64,000 nt of DNA, taken from positions 21,181 to 85,180 of the forward strand of contig NZ_SPMX01000009.1 of the NCBI RefSeq assembly GCF_012940005.1, read 5' to 3'. The position numbers and the translations under genes were made by a program. The notes beneath the pieces were generated by a model. It was given only the letters and a program-made list of their open reading frames with translations, made no database searches and had not been told where the DNA came from. Below, piece after piece: positions 60,467-64,000 of this stretch (positions within the stretch are counted from its first letter, which is position 1; each line of letters begins with the position of its first letter). The DNA comes from Candidatus Accumulibacter contiguus. GTDB taxonomy: Bacteria > Pseudomonadota > Gammaproteobacteria > Burkholderiales > Rhodocyclaceae.

Positions 60467-62232
60467 CGGAAATCATTGTCGGTATCGATCTCGGTACGAC
60501 CAATTCAGAAGTGGCCGTCGTCCGTGAAGGACGTGTCGAGGTCATTCCGGTGGCACCCGGTGTACGCATTCTGCCCTCGCTGGTCGGTGTTGCCGACGAC
60601 GGCAGCCTGCTGGTCGGCGAGGCAGCGCGCAACCAGTATGCGCTGCACCCCGAGCGCAGCGTACGTTCGATCAAGCGTCGGATGGGTGAGTTCACCTCGG
60701 TACAGATGGCCGGCAAGGATTACAGCCCGCAGGAAATCTCGGCGATGATCCTGCGCCGACTGCGGGACATCGCCGAGGCGCACCTTGGTGAGCCCGTGGG
60801 CAAGGCGGTGATTACCGTGCCCGCCTATTTCTCCGATGCGCAACGCCAGGCGACGCGCGAAGCCGGCGAAATCGCCGGTCTGGAGGTGGTACGCATCATC
60901 AACGAGCCGACAGCAGCGGCGCTGGCGTATGAAAGCTGCCACAGCGGCGCGCGCAAGGCTCTGGTCTATGACCTCGGCGGTGGCACCTTCGATGTCTCGG
61001 TGGTCAACCTGGAGAGCGATGTCGTCGAAGTGCTGGCCAGTCACGGCAACAATCATCTCGGCGGCGACGACTTCGACCAGAAACTGATCACCTTCGCGAT
61101 CGATCATTTGCGCGAACGGCACGACATCGATGTCGGACAGCATCCACTGGCCATGGCTCGCCTGCAGCACGCCGCTGAAGCGGCCAAGATCGTCCTTTCC
61201 AGCGAACCTTACGCCACGCTCTCGGAAGAGTTCCTGCTCGAGAAGGACGGGGTGCCGATCCACCTGTCGGTCGAAGTCTCGCGCAACGAATACGAGGAGA
61301 TGATCGAACCATATATCGCCGAGACCCTCGATGCCGTGCATATCGCCTTGAGTGGTGCCGGATTGACGGTCGCCGACATCAATGAAATCCTGCTCGTCGG
61401 TGGAGCGACACGGACACCGCTCGTCCAGCGCCGCCTCGAGCAGGAACTCGGGATGCAGCCGCGCGCCGAAGTCGACCCCGATCTCTGTGTCGCGATGGGC
61501 GCCGCCATCCAGGCAGCCGTCATCGCCGGCGGCCAGGCCCCGACCGTACTCATCGATGTAACGCCCTACACCTTCGGTACCAGCGCCCTCAATTATTTCA
61601 ATGGGGAAATGTATCCCTTCTGCTTCGTGCCACTGATTCGCAAGAACACGCCGATTCCGGTCTCAAGGAGCGAGGGCTTCTGCACCATTTTCGACGGTCA
61701 GAGCAAGGTCGACATCCACGTCTACCAGGGCGAGGACCCGGACGCGCTGAACAACATCGAGATCGGGCGATTCACCATCGAGGGCCTGCGCGATGCGCCG
61801 GCCGGTAACCCGCTGATCACGACCTTTTCGCTCGATGTCAACGGCATCCTGCAGGTGACTTCGCGCGAGAAGGAAACCGGCCTGGTGCATTCGATTACCA
61901 TCGACAATGCCATCAGCCGCTTCACCGGCGACAAGCTGGCGGAAGCGCGGGAACGCATCGACGGCTTGTTTGGCGAGCAGGAAGGCGCCGACAAGCGGCC
62001 AGCCGCTACTACCGCCGAGGCTTCACCTGCCGACGACAGCAGGCGCCTGCGCGTCGAAGCCGGCGCCCTGATCGAAAAGGCCGAGCGTCTGCTGGCCAAG
62101 GCGGGTACGGAAGATGCCGAGGATCTGGTGAATGGCATCGAAGCTGTCAAGGACCGAAACAATGGATCGGACGCCGACCTGAAAGCGGCGATGGATGCAC
62201 TTGCCGACCTCCTGTACTACCTCGATGCCTGA
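60463..62232 (+). CDS. Divergent Hsp70/DnaK-family chaperone
   Basis: 589 aa. Complete nucleotide-binding domain: phosphate 1 IIVGIDLGTTNSEVAVV, phosphate 2 ALVYDLGGGTFDVSVVNLES, adenosine ILLVGGATRTPLVQ, and INEPTAAALAY. The linker region PTVLIDVTPYTFGTSALNYF differs from DnaK VLLLDVTP. The substrate-binding beta domain is present (DGQSKVDIHVYQGEDPDALN, VNGILQVTSREKETGLVHSI). The helical lid is short (~90 residues) and lacks the EEVD-like or acidic end of DnaK. Likely a specialised Hsp70 serving clients brought by the TPR protein rather than the main DnaK. Confidence 0.92.
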   Translation: MTEIIVGIDLGTTNSEVAVVREGRVEVIPVAPGVRILPSLVGVADDGSLLVGEAARNQYALHPERSVRSIKRRMGEFTSVQMAGKDYSPQEISAMILRRLRDIAEAHLGEPVGKAVITVPAYFSDAQRQATREAGEIAGLEVVRIINEPTAAALAYESCHSGARKALVYDLGGGTFDVSVVNLESDVVEVLASHGNNHLGGDDFDQKLITFAIDHLRERHDIDVGQHPLAMARLQHAAEAAKIVLSSEPYATLSEEFLLEKDGVPIHLSVEVSRNEYEEMIEPYIAETLDAVHIALSGAGLTVADINEILLVGGATRTPLVQRRLEQELGMQPRAEVDPDLCVAMGAAIQAAVIAGGQAPTVLIDVTPYTFGTSALNYFNGEMYPFCFVPLIRKNTPIPVSRSEGFCTIFDGQSKVDIHVYQGEDPDALNNIEIGRFTIEGLRDAPAGNPLITTFSLDVNGILQVTSREKETGLVHSITIDNAISRFTGDKLAEARERIDGLFGEQEGADKRPAATTAEASPADDSRRLRVEAGALIEKAERLLAKAGTEDAEDLVNGIEAVKDRNNGSDADLKAAMDALADLLYYLDA

Positions 62233-62602
62233 ACCGCTGAATCGCTGCCCGGCGTGTCGTGCGCGCCTGGCCGAAACGGCTGTCTGTCCGCGTTGTGGCT
62301 GTGATTTCTCGCTCGTCCGGCAGGCGATGACGCAAGCGGCGCGCCTGCTTGAACGAGCGCTGTGTTCTCTCGCCGTGGGTGATCGCGCAGCAGCCCGTCG
62401 TCAGGTCGAGGCCTCGTTGTCCTTGCACCGGCAGCGACTGGCGCAGGCCATCAGGAACTTCCTCGACGAAGACCATGCCGAAAGCGGGCCGGCGGAACCG
62501 CAGCTCCGCTTGCCATCGGCAGACCTTCAGGCGGTAGTCGATCCGGCCGGCGTCAGGGAAGACCAGTGTGTCAACCGGGATGCCGAAGTATTGCCGATGT
62601 AG
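62225..62602 (+). CDS. Zinc-ribbon protein of the Hsp70 operon
   Basis: 125 aa, ATG 62225 overlapping the Hsp70 stop by 8 bp. RCPACRARLAETAVCPRCGC is a CxxC...CxxC ribbon at the N-terminus. A helical segment follows (QAARLLERALCSLAVGDRAA, RRQVEASLSLHRQRLAQAIR) and then an acidic tail. Not a known family by eye. Tight overlap implies it belongs to the chaperone operon. Confidence 0.75.
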   Translation: MPEPLNRCPACRARLAETAVCPRCGCDFSLVRQAMTQAARLLERALCSLAVGDRAAARRQVEASLSLHRQRLAQAIRNFLDEDHAESGPAEPQLRLPSADLQAVVDPAGVREDQCVNRDAEVLPM

Positions 62603-62697
62603 CCGATCGGCAGGTCACCAAGGAGCCTCCCTGGCAGCCGCTGATCGAAGTGGATCCGGCTCGCGAAGTGCATTGCGGTGGTAATCGGCAAGAACGG

Positions 62698-63657
62698 TCA
62701 GACGCTGAGGTCCACCTGCTGAATGCTGCCGACACCGCCACTTTCCTGCAGGAAGACGCCGCTGCTGCGGATCTGCCCAAGGGTTTGGTTGCTGCCGTCG
62801 CGTAGATCGTAGGGGGTGGCGACGCGGGCCAGGCTGAGTGCGCCGACATTGGCTTCCTTGAGGCTCTGCACCTTGCCGCCGCCATTGGCATCGGGGGTCC
62901 AGACGCCGAGTTGGGCAAAGGCTGCGTCGTTTTCGTCGATCCAGCCGTTGCCATCGCCGTCGAGTGTGGCGAGGTCGGCAAAACCGTCGCCACTTCTGGT
63001 CCCGAAAAGTTCGCCGCCATTGTTGATCCGCCCGTCGTGGTTGCGATCCAGGGTCAGGAAACCGCTGCCGGAGGCGAGACGGTTGATGCTCTCGGCGGTC
63101 CCGTCGGCGTCGAGATCGAACTTGAAGCGCTGGTCGCCGAGTTGGGCGGCGGTACCCGCAAAATTGAGCACCAGCGGATCCTTCTTCTGGCGCGTCGCGT
63201 CGCCAAGGCGCAGGCTGACATCGCTTTCCTCGTGGTAACTGCGCGACATCTCCAGTTGCAGGTCGAAGCGAATTTCCTTGCCATCCGTGGTCTTGATCAC
63301 CCCGTTGGCGGCGAACGAGGTCTGCTCGAATTCGCTGTGGGATGCGTGGTAGTCATATTCGACGCCGTAACCGGCCGGAGGCTGCGCAGCAGCAGCGCCT
63401 CCAGCCTGGGCGGCAGGTGCCACCTCGGCTGGCAGGTCAGTCGCTGGCGCAGACACCGAAGCCGCCGGCGCATGCAGCTCGGCAGCATCAAAGATGCGCA
63501 CGTCTTCTCCGGTCAACATGCGAACGAGTGCTCTCATCAACAGCAGACGCGGATCGTTCTCGGTCTCGTCGGCGCTGTTTGCCAGTGCATCCGCCTGCGA
63601 TGCCGCCTTGCCGGCATCGGAAAGAGTGACCTGATCAGCAGCAGCACGAGAATTAGT
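62698..63657 (-). CDS. Calcium-binding EF-hand-like repeat protein, 5' end cut by insertion sequence
   Basis: About 315 residues remain. Two calcium-loop motifs are clear: LDRNHDGRINNGGELFGTRS and LDGDGNGWIDENDAAFAQLG, with FKFDLDADGTAESI before them. VEYDYHASHSEFEQTSFAAN precedes a beta-rich part. Resembles large secreted VCBS/EF-hand-type proteins of betaproteobacteria. The frame runs into the insertion-sequence end near 63657, so the native start is missing or displaced. Confidence 0.7.
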   Translation of the reverse strand, partial: TNSRAAADQVTLSDAGKAASQADALANSADETENDPRLLLMRALVRMLTGEDVRIFDAAELHAPAASVSAPATDLPAEVAPAAQAGGAAAAQPPAGYGVEYDYHASHSEFEQTSFAANGVIKTTDGKEIRFDLQLEMSRSYHEESDVSLRLGDATRQKKDPLVLNFAGTAAQLGDQRFKFDLDADGTAESINRLASGSGFLTLDRNHDGRINNGGELFGTRSGDGFADLATLDGDGNGWIDENDAAFAQLGVWTPDANGGGKVQSLKEANVGALSLARVATPYDLRDGSNQTLGQIRSSGVFLQESGGVGSIQQVDLSV

Positions 63658-64000
63658 ATCTGTCCAGAAATAACTTGTACAACTTATACGAGTAGGCGAC
63701 GATCTCGTCATGAGTAATGACGAGCTAGTTGAAACGATCCGTAAGAAGTTCGAGCGCGTGTCCACGGTTTTGGATGAGCGGGGGCGTCGTGTGTGGGCGT
63801 TGGCGGAAGCGAGGCGCTCGGTTACGGCGGACAAAGCATCGTCGCTAAAGCCACGGGGCTATCGCGAATGACGCTGTATTCGGAAAAATGCGGTCATGCC
63901 CAGGACGACCCGGCGGGTTCTCGTAGACACGTCCGAAAAGCAGGGGGTGGACGCAAGAAGCTGATCGAGCACGAGCCGACATTGCTCTCGGCGCTGGAAA
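63658..64000 (+). mobile_element. ISAzo13-type insertion sequence, left part
   Basis: The transposase begins at ATG 63710 (MSNDELVETIRKKFERVSTV, LDERGRRVWALAEARR). It loses frame near 63810; the expected continuation LGYGGQSIVAKATGLSRMTL is read one frame over, implying one lost base. The chain then runs RRHVRKAGGGRKKLIEHEPT into the window edge. The order of motifs matches ISAzo13-family transposases. The left terminus is probably at the TGTCCAGAAATAAC near 63661; the exact end and inverted repeat cannot be set without the right end. Confidence 0.78.

Noticed and set aside
1..64000. CRISPR arrays, tRNA or rRNA genes
   Set aside because: No regularly spaced repeats with unique spacers, no tRNA-like T-arm/acceptor pattern and no rRNA signature were noticed by eye; a dedicated scan could still find a tRNA.

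Overview
The window is GC-rich and reads as a betaproteobacterial chromosome, most likely Rhodocyclaceae and close to 'Candidatus Accumulibacter'. That assignment is inference. It rests on the rnfABCDGE-nth block, bpt-aat, class 2 pyrD, a PEP-CTERM exoprotein, cobO-cobB and protein similarity recalled from memory. No tRNA, rRNA or CRISPR array was seen.

Bases 1-28,200 are an organosulfur island. It holds a 3'-terminal tauD, three sulfonate/taurine-type ABC transporters (about 8.9-11.6, 14.1-16.6 and 21.5-24.2 kb) and an orphan SsuA-like binding protein. It also holds an L-cysteate sulfo-lyase (cuyA) beside an Asp/Glu-type racemase, and an intact acylating sulfoacetaldehyde dehydrogenase (sauS). 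In the centre (16.7-21.3 kb) is the most notable system: a Family 2A (SrpI-like) encapsulin shell gene. It is followed by a cysteine desulfurase with a roughly 200-residue disordered cargo extension, and preceded by an XRE regulator, serine O-acetyltransferase and rhodanese. Imported sulfonates would be desulfonated (TauD, CuyA, formerly Xsc). Their sulfur would enter cysteine through CysE, and the encapsulated desulfurase with the rhodanese would store or mobilise sulfane sulfur. Several promoter gaps in the island share TAAG(A/C)AA palindromes, suggesting one sulfur regulon.

The same island is full of lesions. xsc is reduced to its two ends and sauT has lost its central part. A GMC oxidoreductase, a penicillin-binding protein, an OsmC protein and an SsuA protein are truncated. 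A DsrE-like gene is broken by an exact 19-bp duplication. A Cys/Met-metabolism PLP enzyme carries a frameshift, a deletion and an 89-bp MITE with an 8-bp target duplication. Either the pathway is decaying or the assembly is poor here.

Bases 28,300-51,800 are mostly housekeeping: a MoxR/CoxE-type AAA-VWA pair, nth, the complete Rnf complex, pyrD, a TupABC tungstate transporter, bpt and aat, an iron/polyamine-type ABC ATPase, cobO-cobB, a LysR regulator divergent from an NmrA-type reductase, a DODA-type dioxygenase, cytochrome b561 and two YceI proteins. Bases 51,800-56,600 hold a DsbA-like isomerase, a Sco/PCu(A)C copper-delivery group, a PEP-CTERM metalloprotease and an Hsp20. A family of hairpin repeats (four copies) sits at operon boundaries and supplies the last codons of two genes.

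Bases 56,960-62,600 form a tightly overlapping five-gene operon: a large TPR-like protein, a J-like protein without HPD, a GrpE-like protein, a divergent Hsp70 and a zinc-ribbon protein. It looks like a dedicated chaperone machine with no function I know. The window ends in a calcium-binding-repeat protein cut by an ISAzo13-type insertion sequence. Four genes (moxR, pyrD, the second yceI, hsp20) each carry one extra base in an A/T homopolymer, which points to sequencing error rather than biology.
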